64,000 nt of DNA from Okibacterium sp. HSC-33S16 (GCF_024171565.1 NZ_JALJZZ010000004.1:234526-298525), one strand, 5' to 3'; shown: positions 44,955-54,854, numbered from the stretch's first letter. Notes: generated by a model not told the origin, from the letters alone. Numbers and translations: made by a program.

Positions 44955-46274
44955 TCAGGGCGTCCACCACGGGCGGAGCGGGAGATCGCCGGTTTCTGGC
45001 GGCTCGGTGGGCCGTACGGCGAGCACCTGGTGCAGTTGAATTCCACCGGTCTCGAAGGCGAGCCGGGAGCCCGCCATGTACAAGCCCCAGATCTTCGCCG
45101 TGGCGAGACCCACCTCGGCGACCGCGTCATCCCAGTTCTCGACGAGGTTGGCGCACCAGTCACGCAGCGTCATCGCATAGTGCGGTCGCAGGTTCTCCTC
45201 GTGCAACACTTCGAGGCCGACGTTCTGCGCTTCGCTGATGATGCGGCCTGACCCGGTGAGTTCACCATCGGGGAAGACATAACGGTCGATGAACCCACGG
45301 GCGGATGCTTCGGAGTGATTGTCCGGTCGGGTGATGCAGTGATTGAGCAGAAGGCCGCCGGGGCGGAGGCGGGACTGGAGGAAGGCGAAATAGCCGGGGT
45401 AGTTGCGCACTCCGATGTGTTCCAGTAGCCCGATCGAGGACACGGCGTCGAAGCCGTTCTCGGTGATGTCGCGGTAGTCGCCGTAGCGAACGTCGGCCAG
45501 ACCCTCGAGGGATTCCGCCGCGATTGCGTGCTGCGCCCACGACGCTTGTTCCGTTGACAACGTCACGCCGGTGGCTTTCACTCCCCGTCGGGCGGCATAG
45601 CGCACCATCCCGCCCCAGCCGCACCCGACGTCGAGTAACCGGTCGCCCGACTTGAGGTGGAGCTTCTCGAACACCAGCCGGTACTTATTCTCCTGCGCCT
45701 CGTCGAGCGTGGCGTCTGTGTGCGGATAGCAGGCGCAGGTGTAGGTCATGGACGGTCCGAGCACCCACTCGTAGAACCGGTTCGAGACGTCGTAGTGGTG
45801 ATGGATGGCCTCGGCGTCCCGGCCTTTGCTGTGTCTCATGCCGCCGGTGACCCGGCGCCAGCGCGGTGCCGCTTCCTGGGGCGGTGGTGCGATCGGTCGC
45901 AGGTGCTCGATACCGATGGAACGAATCACTCGGGCGAGCACCGGCGGCGGCGGAAAGGTGAAAACCAGCGCGTTCGACAGCGACTTGAGAAGTTCGTACG
46001 GGTCGCCTGGGTGCACTCCGTGAGCGTCGAGGTCGCCGGCCACATACGCACGGGCGAGGCCCAGATCGCCGCGACCGGTGGCGAGGTAGGTCAAGCCGCG
46101 TGGCGTCTTCAGTTCAAGGCCGAATGGGGCGTCCGCCGGTCCGGCCGAGCTCCCGTCGTAGGCGGTGAACCGGAGCGGCAGTCGTCCGCCCGTGAAAATT
46201 TCCAGCACCTCCGCGATGCTGAGTGTGGTCGGAGTACTTGTTGTGGCCGAGGCCCGGTCCTTGAACGTCGTCAT
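44955..46274 (-). CDS. tmsB: Methyltransferase of the cyclopropane/10-methyl fatty acid type
   Basis: A 439-residue SAM-dependent lipid methyltransferase: N-terminal lipid-binding region (GLTYLATGRGDLGLARAYVAGDL), then HHHYDVSNRFYEWVLGPSMTYTCACY, LLDVGCGWGGMVRYAA (SAM loop), GVTLSTEQ, YRDI and SSIGLLEHIGVRNYPGYF. Paired with the flavoprotein gene upstream (4-base overlap), as in actinobacterial tmsA-tmsB (bfaA-bfaB) systems that make 10-methyl branched fatty acids: the methyltransferase adds methylene to oleoyl chains and the flavoprotein reduces it. The symbol rests on this pairing. A cyclopropane synthase is the alternative. Confidence 0.82.
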   Translation of the reverse strand: MTTFKDRASATTSTPTTLSIAEVLEIFTGGRLPLRFTAYDGSSAGPADAPFGLELKTPRGLTYLATGRGDLGLARAYVAGDLDAHGVHPGDPYELLKSLSNALVFTFPPPPVLARVIRSIGIEHLRPIAPPPQEAAPRWRRVTGGMRHSKGRDAEAIHHHYDVSNRFYEWVLGPSMTYTCACYPHTDATLDEAQENKYRLVFEKLHLKSGDRLLDVGCGWGGMVRYAARRGVKATGVTLSTEQASWAQHAIAAESLEGLADVRYGDYRDITENGFDAVSSIGLLEHIGVRNYPGYFAFLQSRLRPGGLLLNHCITRPDNHSEASARGFIDRYVFPDGELTGSGRIISEAQNVGLEVLHEENLRPHYAMTLRDWCANLVENWDDAVAEVGLATAKIWGLYMAGSRLAFETGGIQLHQVLAVRPTEPPETGDLPLRPWWTP

Positions 46275-47650
46275 TGTCGTTGCACCGCCTTTGCGTAGAG
46301 GTCGAGGAGTCGACCGTTGGGGTCGTAGCGCTGCTTCACGGCGCGCCAAGTCTCACCGCCGTAGAGACGGTCGAATTCGTCCGCTGAGTAGTACGAGTCT
46401 GAGTAGAGCGATTTGTGTCCGTCGAGCTCAGCCACCCTCCGCTCGATGCGCCGGTTCGTCTCTCCCTCGCTCGTCCCGACCGGCACCGTCGACCAGAAAC
46501 CGACGTTGACGTAGGACTTCCCGGGCTGAAGCGGGTAGAGCGGCCACCGGTCGGTCGAGCGCAACTGAAGCGGACACAGCCAGATCGGCCTGATGGGCAC
46601 GGTATCCAGAAACCAGTCCAAAAACTCGACGGTCCGCTCGATCGGTAGCTCGACATCCTGGACCACGCGTTCCCGTGGTGGGCGTCCCTTGAGCGCCTCG
46701 AGGCGGTCGCCGATCTGGAATCGCTGCTCGTAGGTCATCAACGTCGAATAGGTCCTGCTGCGCCGATAGCGTCGCGGCCAGAGCGCTCGAACCAACGGAT
46801 GCTGCGCACCGAACGCCTCGGAACACCAGAACCAGTCGGTGTCCCAGCGCCACAGGTAGTCGGAGATGGTGAGCCGGTCACCCGTGACCCCCGCCTCGTG
46901 CTGGAGTGAGCGGTAGTAGATCTTTCGACCGGTGTAATCGCTGACCGGCCCTGCTGCCGCCGTTCGAAATCCCAGGCACAGGTAACCTTCGCTGGGGCTG
47001 AACACCACCCCATCCAGGTAGTCGACGGTGACCCCGTCGAGCGCACCGGTCTGGCAGATCCCCTCCATCACCGCGACGAGCTCGGGCATCGAATGAAATC
47101 GGCGGTGAGTGAGCGCGACGAAAGGCAGGACGGGTTCCAGCTCAACTGTCAGGCGCACCGCGTAGCCGAGGGTCCCGTAGGAGTTGGGAAAGGCGTGAAA
47201 GAGATCGGCGTTCTCGGTGCGCGAGACCGTGAGCACCTCGCCTGCGCCCGTGAGCACGTCCATCTCGAGCACTGACTCGTGCGGCAATCCGTTGCGGAAC
47301 GACGTCGACTCGATCCCCAGGCCCGTGACAGCTCCACCAACCGTGATCGTCTTCAGCTGCGGCACAACCAGCGGCGCCAGCCCGAGCGGGAGCGTCGCGG
47401 CGACGAGATCCTCATAAGTACACATCCCCGAGACGTCAGCCGTGCGAGAGACGGGGTCAATCGTGAGAACGCCGGTCAGCCCCGAGGTGTCGAGCCCCCG
47501 AACATGCGTCCGCGTCCGCGCTCGAAAGAGGTTCGATGTCGGTTTGGCCAGCCGCACCGGCGCACCGTCCGGCACCCCGTGATAGCTCGACAGAAGGCGC
47601 TCGACGCCGGTGGCGTGGGCGGTTCGTGCATCGGTGCGAGCCACAAACAC
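46271..47650 (-). CDS. tmsA: FAD-binding oxidoreductase, TmsA/BfaA (DHCR24-like) type
   Basis: A 459-residue flavoprotein with a PCMH-type FAD domain: VRLAKPTSNLFRAR, TIDPVSRTADVSGMCTYEDLVAATLPLGLAP, VPQLKTITVGGAVTGLGIESTSFRNGLPHESVLEMDVLTGAGEV, characteristic of the delta-24-sterol-reductase-like branch. In 10-methyl fatty acid synthesis this partner reduces the methylene lipid made by the methyltransferase. The start is GTG 47650, 38 bases after the TPP enzyme on the same strand. Its stop overlaps tmsB by 4 bases. Confidence 0.82.
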   Translation of the reverse strand: MFVARTDARTAHATGVERLLSSYHGVPDGAPVRLAKPTSNLFRARTRTHVRGLDTSGLTGVLTIDPVSRTADVSGMCTYEDLVAATLPLGLAPLVVPQLKTITVGGAVTGLGIESTSFRNGLPHESVLEMDVLTGAGEVLTVSRTENADLFHAFPNSYGTLGYAVRLTVELEPVLPFVALTHRRFHSMPELVAVMEGICQTGALDGVTVDYLDGVVFSPSEGYLCLGFRTAAAGPVSDYTGRKIYYRSLQHEAGVTGDRLTISDYLWRWDTDWFWCSEAFGAQHPLVRALWPRRYRRSRTYSTLMTYEQRFQIGDRLEALKGRPPRERVVQDVELPIERTVEFLDWFLDTVPIRPIWLCPLQLRSTDRWPLYPLQPGKSYVNVGFWSTVPVGTSEGETNRRIERRVAELDGHKSLYSDSYYSADEFDRLYGGETWRAVKQRYDPNGRLLDLYAKAVQRQ

Positions 47651-47688
47651 GGCCTCACGCTACTCCTGAGCCGCCGAGGAGGCGACCC

Positions 47689-49341
47689 CTACGATCGCGC
47701 CGAGACCGTCACCGCTCGCTCGTAGATTTCCTCCTGGTAGGGCGCTACGACGCTTGCCGAGATGCGGCAGTCAAGCAGGTAGACCCCGTCGGCTCCCGAT
47801 TCCACCCACTTATCGAAGTCAGCAAAATCATCCAGCGAGCGGATGACGTCACCCCGGCCGCCCAGGGATCGTGCGATTCCCGCGAAGTCGGCCTCATCAA
47901 TGAGCATGGGCGTCGTGCCCAGCCCCATCCGGCCATACATGTGAATTTCCGCGCCGTAGGCGGCGTCATTCCAGACCACGATGACGCCGCGTTTGGCCGT
48001 TCGGATCACGGAGTCGAGGTCGGCCAGCGCCATGAGTCCACCGCCGTCACCGGTCGAGACGACCAGCGTGGCATCGGGCAGCGCCGCTGCGGCGCCGACC
48101 GCGCTGCCGAAACCTAAACCGATCGTCTGGAAGGCGGTGCCCACCATGAGGACACGGTTGGGTGATGACGCCGACCAGTAGGTGTTCGACCAGCCGAGGA
48201 AGTGTCCACCGTCGGTGACCGTGACCCGGTTGTCGGGCAGCGAGCTTGCGAGTCGGATGGCGACGCTGCGCGGGTCAAGCCTGCCGTCGTCGCACAGGCC
48301 AACGCCGGCTTCCCGAATGCGGAACCGGGCGGCATCCGTGACCAGCTGGTCACGCCACCCAGCCGTGGTTCCCTGGACCGGGCGGATCGCGGCGAGCAGG
48401 CCGTCGGTGGCAAGGGCCACGTCACCGTGCACCGGGATCGTGACGGCCGGGTGGGCGGCCGGGTCGCGGTCGTCAATGCGGATGACCGTCGCGTCGGGGG
48501 AGAACAGCGTGCCGAACCGGGTGCTGAACTGGTTGAGGCTGGCACCGGCGACGAGGATCACGTCGGCGTCGCCGACCAGCTCCATCGCGGCCTCCTGGCC
48601 GAAGCCGCCGACAGTGCCGAGGTCATACTCGGGGCGCTCGAACAGCGAGCGGCCGAGTGCCGTTGTGGCGGTGAGGGCGCCGAGCCGGTCGGCCAACTGG
48701 CTCAGCGGGGTGCCGGCGTGGGCAAGCCAGGCGCCTCGGCCGGCAAGGATCACCGGGCGACGCGCAGCGGACAGTGCGTCGGCGGCCGCGGCGATCTGCT
48801 CCGGCTGCGGCTGCACCGGAGCGGGCAGCTCGACACTCGGGAGCAGCTCGTCGTTGAGCGAGTCTGCGGTGGTGAGGTCGTAGGGCAGAGCCAGGACAAC
48901 GGGTGTCCGGTGAGCGAGCGCAAAGTTGACCGCCGCGATCGCGACCTGACCGGCATCCGTCTCACTCATGGAAAAGGTGCGAGCACCCACGGAAGCTGCC
49001 AGCATTCGCTGGTCGATGTCCCACGGCCGTGCGCCGGAGGTGGGCGCGTCTCCGACAAAGAGCACGAGCGGAATGCCGGCCTGCACCGACTCGGCGAGGG
49101 CCGTGATCGTGTTCGTGAACCCGGCGCCGTAGGTGGTGGTGGCGAGGGCAAGCCTGGCGCTCGCGCGATAGAAGGCGTCGGCCGCGGCGACAGCGGCGAC
49201 CTCGTGACGGACGGCGGTATAGGGCACAGACGTCTCGCTCAGGGCGTCGATGAAGTGAGCGTTTCCATTGCCCATCAGCCCGAAAGCGTGAGCGATAGAG
49301 GGGGCGAGAGCGTCGGCAATGCGAGCGACAACGGGAATCAT
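47689..49341 (-). CDS. Thiamine-diphosphate-dependent enzyme, acetolactate-synthase-like
   Basis: A 550-residue TPP enzyme of the acetolactate synthase/benzoylformate decarboxylase superfamily. N-terminal PYR domain with the catalytic Glu in VRHEVAAVAAADAFYR, central domain, and PP domain with GDGGGLMALADLDSVIRTAKRGVIVVWNDAAYG (Mg-TPP motif GDG...N). The substrate is unknown: the proximal residues do not match true AHAS well enough to call ilvB. It probably heads a transcript with tmsA-tmsB. GAAGGAT precedes ATG 49341. Confidence 0.85.
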   Translation of the reverse strand: MIPVVARIADALAPSIAHAFGLMGNGNAHFIDALSETSVPYTAVRHEVAAVAAADAFYRASARLALATTTYGAGFTNTITALAESVQAGIPLVLFVGDAPTSGARPWDIDQRMLAASVGARTFSMSETDAGQVAIAAVNFALAHRTPVVLALPYDLTTADSLNDELLPSVELPAPVQPQPEQIAAAADALSAARRPVILAGRGAWLAHAGTPLSQLADRLGALTATTALGRSLFERPEYDLGTVGGFGQEAAMELVGDADVILVAGASLNQFSTRFGTLFSPDATVIRIDDRDPAAHPAVTIPVHGDVALATDGLLAAIRPVQGTTAGWRDQLVTDAARFRIREAGVGLCDDGRLDPRSVAIRLASSLPDNRVTVTDGGHFLGWSNTYWSASSPNRVLMVGTAFQTIGLGFGSAVGAAAALPDATLVVSTGDGGGLMALADLDSVIRTAKRGVIVVWNDAAYGAEIHMYGRMGLGTTPMLIDEADFAGIARSLGGRGDVIRSLDDFADFDKWVESGADGVYLLDCRISASVVAPYQEEIYERAVTVSARS

Positions 49342-49357
49342 CGTGATCCTTCGAGTT

Positions 49358-49388
49358 CATATAGCGGTGTGCGAATTCCGTATATGTC
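49358..49388 (-). promoter_or_regulatory. CATATA...TATATG inverted repeat upstream of the TPP gene
   Basis: TCATATAGC at 49358-49366 and CCGTATATGTC at 49378-49388 form a spaced inverted repeat close to the start codon of the TPP-enzyme gene. The half sites resemble the CATATAC/GTATAC elements of the homoprotocatechuate promoters 5-8 kb away. It could be the same regulator or chance. Confidence 0.4.
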
Positions 49389-49513
49389 TCGCGACTCGTT
49401 CAGTGAGTCGTTCAACGCCCCTTTTCCGAGCGCACCGGCGCGAAGCCGTTGACACCGGAAGTCTAAGCCCTCAGGCGTGAATCGGGCGAGTGGTCGCTCG
49501 GTAAACTCACCCC

Positions 49514-50317
49514 GTGCCCGTTCTCGAGATTTCCGACCTGAGTGATCCCCGCCTGTCCGACTACGCACACCTCACCGATGTGGCACTGAAGAAGGCCCAG
49601 GGCACCGAGCACGGGCTGTACCTGGCCGAGTCGCTGCTCGTCTTTCAGCGCGCGCTTCGGGCCGGGCACCGGCCCCGGTCGGTGCTTGCGCTGGGAACTT
49701 CCGCCGACGACGCACTCGAGGCGCTCGGTGGTGATGCCGCCGACATTCCGGTATTCGTTGGACCGGGAGAACTGCTCGCCGGACTCACCGGATACGTGCT
49801 TCACCGCGGGTTGATCGCCTCAATGCACCGGCCCGCCTTGCCCGAGCCGGGCGAGCTGCTCGCCGGCGCTCGCCGCGTCGTGATTCTCGAGGACGTCGCT
49901 GACCCCACCAATGTCGGCGCAATCTTCCGCTCAGCGGGGGCCATCGGGGCCGACGCCATCCTCGTCACCCCACGCTGCTCGGACCCGTTCTACCGGCGAG
50001 CCATCCGTGTGTCGATGGGCACGGCGCTGCAGGTGCCGTGGACTCGAGTGGGTGACTGGCCGTCCACCCGGGCGCTCCTGGACGAGCATGGCTTCCACGT
50101 GGCGGCGCTCGCGCTCAGCGACAATGCCGTGAGTCTTCGTGACTTCGACGGTTCCGAGCACGAGCGGCTTGCTCTCGTGCTCGGCGCCGAAGGAACGGGA
50201 CTCACCGACGATGCGCTTGCTGCGGCGGACACCGTCGTGCAGATCCCGATGAAGCACGGAATCGACTCGCTCAACGTCGCGGCCGCCAGCGCGGTCGCCA
50301 TGTGGGCACTCAGTTGA
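49514..50317 (+). CDS. TrmH/SpoU-family RNA 2'-O-methyltransferase
   Basis: A 267-residue SPOUT methyltransferase with an N-terminal substrate-binding domain and the three SPOUT motifs: NVGAIFRSAGAIGADAILVTPRCSDP, LALVLGAEGTGL and VQIPMKHGIDSLNVAAASAVAMW (knot). It methylates ribose 2'-O in rRNA or tRNA; the target is not resolved. GTG 49514 has TAAACT with a 6-base gap and no ribosome site (leaderless candidate). It is convergent with the aldo-keto reductase. Confidence 0.9.
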   Translation: MPVLEISDLSDPRLSDYAHLTDVALKKAQGTEHGLYLAESLLVFQRALRAGHRPRSVLALGTSADDALEALGGDAADIPVFVGPGELLAGLTGYVLHRGLIASMHRPALPEPGELLAGARRVVILEDVADPTNVGAIFRSAGAIGADAILVTPRCSDPFYRRAIRVSMGTALQVPWTRVGDWPSTRALLDEHGFHVAALALSDNAVSLRDFDGSEHERLALVLGAEGTGLTDDALAAADTVVQIPMKHGIDSLNVAAASAVAMWALS

Positions 50318-50324
50318 GCAGAAC

Positions 50325-51275
50325 TCAGCGGTTATAGGCCGGCATCGGCCCACGCAGTTCATCGCCGACCGCATCTGCCGCTGCCGAGACGTCCTCGGGA
50401 AGCGGGCCGCGACCTGCCGCCGCGATGTTGTCGTGAAGGTGGCTGACGCGGGTGCCGCCGAGCAGAACCGACTGCACGGCTGGCCGCCCAAGTGTCCAGC
50501 GGAGGGCGAATTCCGAGAGCGGGATTCCCGCTCCGTCAGCGAGAGCCGTCAGTGCCTCAACCGCCGCAAACATGCGGTCGTTCCAGTATCGGGCCCGGTA
50601 CTCCCGAGCGTTGCGGGCATCGCCGAAGCGACCGGAGCCCGCCTCAGCGTTCCGCGAGTAACGCCCGGTCAGTAACCCGCCAGCGAGTGGGTTGTAAATG
50701 ACGGTCGGCAGCCCAGTCGTGACCGCGTATTCCTCATACTCGTCTTCCAGCCGGCGGGCGAGCAGGCTGTACATCTGCTGGCTGAGCAGAACCGGAGGAG
50801 CGCCCACCTCAGCGGCAACACGCACAATGTCCGAGATCTGCCAGGCCGCATAGTTGGACACGCCAAAGGCGCCGATCTTGCCCTCCGCGTGCAACCGGGC
50901 GATCTCCGTCAGCGTTTCTTCGATCGGTGTCGAGCGGTCCGGCTTGTGCAGGTACAGCACTTCAACGTGCTCCCGGCCCAGTCGCGTGAGGCTCGCCTCG
51001 ACCGAGGTGCGGATCTTGTCGGCGGAGAGGAGTTTCTCCGTGCCGACGAGTGACTGCGGTTGGCCGACCTTCGTGGCGATCGTCACGTCGTCGCGGCCGG
51101 CCAGGATGCGACCGAGGATTTCCTCGGAGGCGCCGTCGCTATAGCTGTTGGCAGTGTCGAACCAGGCAATGTCAGCGTCGAGCGCGGTCTGAACCAGCGC
51201 GGTCGCAGCTGCCTCGTCTGCTGTGTCGCCGAAGGTCATGGTTCCGAGAATGAGGGGCGGGATCGCGGTGCGCAT
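50325..51275 (-). CDS. Aldo/keto reductase
   Basis: A 316-residue NADPH-dependent AKR: LILGTMTFGDTADE, WFDTANSYSDGASEEILGRIL (Asp and Tyr of the tetrad), TIATKVGQP (Lys), VEVLYLHKPDRSTP (His), AFGVSNYAAWQI, YNPLAGGLLTGRY and a C-terminal NADP site. The substrate is unknown. ATG 51275 has no clear ribosome site; the preceding 12 bases CAGAAT-AGGGAT could be a weak leaderless arrangement. Confidence 0.88.
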   Translation of the reverse strand: MRTAIPPLILGTMTFGDTADEAAATALVQTALDADIAWFDTANSYSDGASEEILGRILAGRDDVTIATKVGQPQSLVGTEKLLSADKIRTSVEASLTRLGREHVEVLYLHKPDRSTPIEETLTEIARLHAEGKIGAFGVSNYAAWQISDIVRVAAEVGAPPVLLSQQMYSLLARRLEDEYEEYAVTTGLPTVIYNPLAGGLLTGRYSRNAEAGSGRFGDARNAREYRARYWNDRMFAAVEALTALADGAGIPLSEFALRWTLGRPAVQSVLLGGTRVSHLHDNIAAAGRGPLPEDVSAAADAVGDELRGPMPAYNR

Positions 51276-51313
51276 ATCCCTATTCTGCCGTCTCGGAACC
51301 GGGACGCCCAGGG

Positions 51314-52756
51314 TTAGCCGTCGCTGTGACGCTCGAGGAAGTCGTAGACCTCGCTGTCGTCGACGCCCGGGAAGGTGCCGCTGGGTAACGGCGAGAGAAT
51401 GTGGGCGTGTAGTCGGGCGCTCGGCCAGGCCTGGTCGCGCCACCGCTCCGTGAGGGTGCTCGCCGGGCGACGGCAGCACGACGGATCGGGGCACGTGGAG
51501 ACGGCGCGCGTCGTGGTCTCGCGGCCGCGGAACCACTTGGCCTGGTTGAAGGGAACGCCGACCGAGATGGAGAATTCACCCGCGCTTGTCGTGCCGGTCT
51601 GGGTGGCATTCCAGTAAGTTCCGACCGGAGTGTCGGTGTACTGGTAGAGCTCGGTGGTGCGGTTCGTGCGTTCAAACGCGCTGCGTGCACTCCACTTGCG
51701 GCACACCAGTTGACCTTCGATCGCACCGGTGACGTCCACGGGGAGCGGCAAGCCGTCGTTCTCGTAGCCCTTTTGGAGAGAACCGTCTTCGGAGACCCGG
51801 AGGAAGTGCAGCGGCATGTCGAGGTGGTGCGTGGCCAGGTTGGTGAAGCGCAGAGCCGCAGCCTCGTGCGTGACACCAAAGGCGTCCCGGAAGTCCTCAA
51901 CGGCCAGGTTGCGGTCGTGCTTGGCCTCACTGAGGAAATCAACGGCAGCGGTCTGCGGCATGAGGCAGCAGGCGGCGAAGTAGTTGATCTCAAGGCGCTG
52001 TTGCAAAAACGCCGCGTAGCTGGTCGGTCGGGTGTGCCCGAGCAACCGGTGTGCCATCGCCTGCAGGGCCATGGAGCGCAAGCCGTGCCCGCCGGGAATC
52101 GATGCCGGCGGCAGGTAGATGCGCCCGTTCGCGAGATCGGTGACGCTTCGCGCCGAGTGCGGCAGGTCGTTGACGTAGATGAGCTCGAGTCCCAGTTGCT
52201 CGGCCATGATGCTGACCGTGCGGTGGGTAAGCGCACCGCGCACGTGGCCGGCTGCCTTCAGCCGGGCTTCGGCGAGGTCTTCGATCTCGGGCAGGTAGTT
52301 GTCGCGCTCGCGCATCACTTCGCGCAGTTCGGTGTTGGCGCGGCGCGCCTCTTCCGGCGTCGCAATGGCCTCGGTGGCTTTCCGCTGCAGCTCACGGTGC
52401 AGCCCAACGAGAGCGGCAAGGGCATCGTCGCTCATGCCCTTCGTCGGTTTGACGGCCGGCAGCCCCAGCTCGGTGTAGAGCGGGCTCTGCTGGAACTTTC
52501 GCAACTCGATCTCGAGGGCCGCACGGGGATTCGGCGCCTCCGTGGAGAGCAGGTCGGTGAGTGCGACTCCGAGCGCCGTCGCGATCGCCTGCAGCGTTGA
52601 CAGCTTCGGTTCGCGCTTGCCGTTCTCGATGAGCGAGAGCTGGCTCCCCGCGAGGTCCACCTGTTCACCGAGATCGTCGAGCGTCAGCCCGCGGTCGGTT
52701 CGGAAATGACGGATGCGATGTCCCAGCGTGGAGAGATCGGAGGTCGTTCGGTCCAT
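51314..52756 (-). CDS. XRE-family regulator, RamB/PrpR-like (ScfR family)
   Basis: A 480-residue regulator: HTH_3 domain (LGHRIRHFRTDRGLTLDDLGEQVDLAGSQLSLIENGKREP), coiled linker, and M78-like and DUF2083 domains (LMPQTAAVDFL, EAAALRFTNLATHHLDMPLHFLRVSEDG, RCGR-like cysteines in STCPDPSCC). The M78 HExxH motif is replaced by MAHRLLGH. Close in layout to RamB of Corynebacterium and mycobacterial PrpR, acyl-CoA-sensing regulators of acetate/propionate metabolism. It is divergent from PEP carboxykinase. ATG 52756 has TACGGT with a 6-base gap (leaderless). Confidence 0.88.
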   Translation of the reverse strand: MDRTTSDLSTLGHRIRHFRTDRGLTLDDLGEQVDLAGSQLSLIENGKREPKLSTLQAIATALGVALTDLLSTEAPNPRAALEIELRKFQQSPLYTELGLPAVKPTKGMSDDALAALVGLHRELQRKATEAIATPEEARRANTELREVMRERDNYLPEIEDLAEARLKAAGHVRGALTHRTVSIMAEQLGLELIYVNDLPHSARSVTDLANGRIYLPPASIPGGHGLRSMALQAMAHRLLGHTRPTSYAAFLQQRLEINYFAACCLMPQTAAVDFLSEAKHDRNLAVEDFRDAFGVTHEAAALRFTNLATHHLDMPLHFLRVSEDGSLQKGYENDGLPLPVDVTGAIEGQLVCRKWSARSAFERTNRTTELYQYTDTPVGTYWNATQTGTTSAGEFSISVGVPFNQAKWFRGRETTTRAVSTCPDPSCCRRPASTLTERWRDQAWPSARLHAHILSPLPSGTFPGVDDSEVYDFLERHSDG

Positions 52757-52881
52757 TCTCTTACCGTATCCGAAAGAAGTGCGATTCTTAACGACCGATA
52801 TGGCGATATGGACGCCGGTTTCTTTGCCACAGTGGATTCAGGCCACCTTGTACACGACATTCAGTAAGCAGAGGAGCTCAC

Positions 52882-54756
52882 ATGTCTATCGCCGAAATTG
52901 ACCGCCCAGCGGTCACCACCGCTCCCGCCGTGCAGCGTGTCGAGACCGCACCGATTCCGAATGCGGGCGCCGAGGCATCCGCCCCTCTGGACAAACTACG
53001 CGCCTGGGTCGACGAGATCGCCGCGCTGACCCAGCCCGATGAAATCGTCTGGTGCGACGGCTCGGTGCGTGAGAGCGACCGGTTGACCAAGCAGATGGTG
53101 GCCGAGGGCAAGCTCATCAAGCTCAACCCGGAATGGCGTCCGAACAGCTACCTGGCCCGCAGCGCCCCGAGCGATGTCGCTCGGGTCGAGTCGCGCACCT
53201 TCATCTGCTCGGAGAAGGAAGAAGACGCCGGCCCCACGAACAACTGGCAGGACCCCGCGTCCATGCGCGGTGAGCTCGACGTGGTGTTCACGGGAAGTAT
53301 GCGCGGACGCACCATGTACGTGGTGCCATTCTCAATGGGTGCCGTTGGCGGGCCGCTCTCGCAGCTGGGCGTGCAGATCACTGATTCTGTCTACGCGGTT
53401 CTCTCCATGGGCATCATGACCCGCGCCACCGACAAGGTGCTCGACCTCATTGCCGACGGCGTGCCGTGGGTGAAGACGGTGCACTCGGTTGGCGCCCCGC
53501 TCCTTCCCGGCGACGAGGACGTGGCCTGGCCCTGCAACGACACGAAATACATCGTGCAGTTTCCCGAGGATCGTGAGGTGTGGTCGTACGGATCCGGCTA
53601 CGGCGGAAACGCGTTGCTGGCCAAGAAGTGCTTCGCGCTGCGGATCGCCAGCGTGATCGGTCGCGACGAGGGCTGGCTCGCCGAGCACATGCTGCTCGTG
53701 CGCATCATCTCACCCGAGGGCAAGCAGTACCACGTGGCTGCGGCGTTCCCGTCGGCCTGCGGCAAGACCAATCTTGCGATGCTGCGCCCCACCATCCCCG
53801 GATGGCGGGTGGAAACCCTGGGCGACGACATCGTTTGGCTGCGCCCGGGCGAAGATGGTCGCATGTGGGCAATCAACCCGGAGGCCGGGTTCTTTGGCGT
53901 CGCACCGGGGACCGGGCAGTCGACCAACGTCACCGCGGTTGAAACGCTCTGGGGAAACACCATTTTCACCAACGTTGCCCTGCGCGATGACGGAGACGTT
54001 TGGTGGGAGGGGCTCACTGACAAGGCTCCGGCTCACCTCATCGACTGGGAAGGCAACGACTGGACCCCTAACTCCGGCCGGCCCGCTGCTCACCCCAACT
54101 CACGGTTCACCGTCGCCGCAGCCCAGTGCCCGTCGATCGCGGACGACTGGGAAGAAGCGGTCCCGCTCGACGCCATCCTGTTTGGCGGACGCCGGGCCAC
54201 GAACGTTCCGCTCGTGGTGGAGGCCACCGACTGGACGCACGGTGTGTTCATGGGTGCAACCATCTCGAGCGAGAAGACGGCGGCGGCCGAAGGCACCGTC
54301 GGCGAGCTGCGCCGCGACCCCTTCGCCATGCTTCCCTTCTGCGGATACAACATGGCCGACTACTGGGCGCACTGGCTGCGCGTCGGCCAGGAGCTCCGCT
54401 TCGACCGTGCCCCCCGGATCTTCCAGGTCAACTGGTTCCGCAAGGACGCCGACGGCAGCTTCCTCTGGCCCGGCTTCGGCGAGAACTCCCGCGTTCTCGA
54501 GTGGATCGTCCGTCGCATCGAGGGACAGGTTCCCGCTGAGGAAACACCGGCTGGCCGAATCCCGGTTCTCGCTGACCTCAACCGCGAGGGTATCGACGTC
54601 TCCGACGAGGCACTCGAAGCGCTCTTCGCGGTTGACCCAGAGTCGTGGCTGGCCGAGGCCGACCTGACCGAGGAGTTCTTTCACACCTTCGGCGCCAAGC
54701 TTCCCCCAGCACTGCGCGCCGAGCTGGCGTCGCTGCGCTACCGGCTGAGCCACTAA
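52882..54756 (+). CDS. pckG: Phosphoenolpyruvate carboxykinase (GTP)
   Basis: A 624-residue GTP-dependent PEPCK (oxaloacetate + GTP to PEP + GDP + CO2), the gluconeogenic key enzyme. Motifs: [30 protein letters not shown] loop, P-loop with catalytic Cys in [13 protein letters not shown] near residue 290, [33 protein letters not shown] precedes ATG 52882. Tandem CGATATGG copies at 52796-52811 lie in the promoter shared with the RamB-like gene. Confidence 0.96.
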   Translation: MSIAEIDRPAVTTAPAVQRVETAPIPNAGAEASAPLDKLRAWVDEIAALTQPDEIVWCDGSVRESDRLTKQMVAEGKLIKLNPEWRPNSYLARSAPSDVARVESRTFICSEKEEDAGPTNNWQDPASMRGELDVVFTGSMRGRTMYVVPFSMGAVGGPLSQLGVQITDSVYAVLSMGIMTRATDKVLDLIADGVPWVKTVHSVGAPLLPGDEDVAWPCNDTKYIVQFPEDREVWSYGSGYGGNALLAKKCFALRIASVIGRDEGWLAEHMLLVRIISPEGKQYHVAAAFPSACGKTNLAMLRPTIPGWRVETLGDDIVWLRPGEDGRMWAINPEAGFFGVAPGTGQSTNVTAVETLWGNTIFTNVALRDDGDVWWEGLTDKAPAHLIDWEGNDWTPNSGRPAAHPNSRFTVAAAQCPSIADDWEEAVPLDAILFGGRRATNVPLVVEATDWTHGVFMGATISSEKTAAAEGTVGELRRDPFAMLPFCGYNMADYWAHWLRVGQELRFDRAPRIFQVNWFRKDADGSFLWPGFGENSRVLEWIVRRIEGQVPAEETPAGRIPVLADLNREGIDVSDEALEALFAVDPESWLAEADLTEEFFHTFGAKLPPALRAELASLRYRLSH

Positions 54757-54766
54757 ACAGAGGGCG

Positions 54767-54854
54767 GACACCGCGAGGTGCCCGGAAGTGCTCTGAGACT
54801 CCTTGGCGGGATGGTCTCGGAACACTTCCCGACACCTCGCGGTTTTCTGTGTCC
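54767..54854 (+). terminator. Long terminator hairpin after pckG
   Basis: GGACACCGCGAGGTG.CGGAAGTG...GAGAC pairs with GTCTC...CACTTCC...CACCTCGCGGTTTTCTGTGTCC over most of its length, with a short T-run in the right arm. Confidence 0.8.

Noticed and set aside
48202..49452. A 416-codon plus-strand frame opposite the TPP enzyme
   Set aside because: Shadow of a clear TPP-enzyme gene; composition typical of antisense frames.
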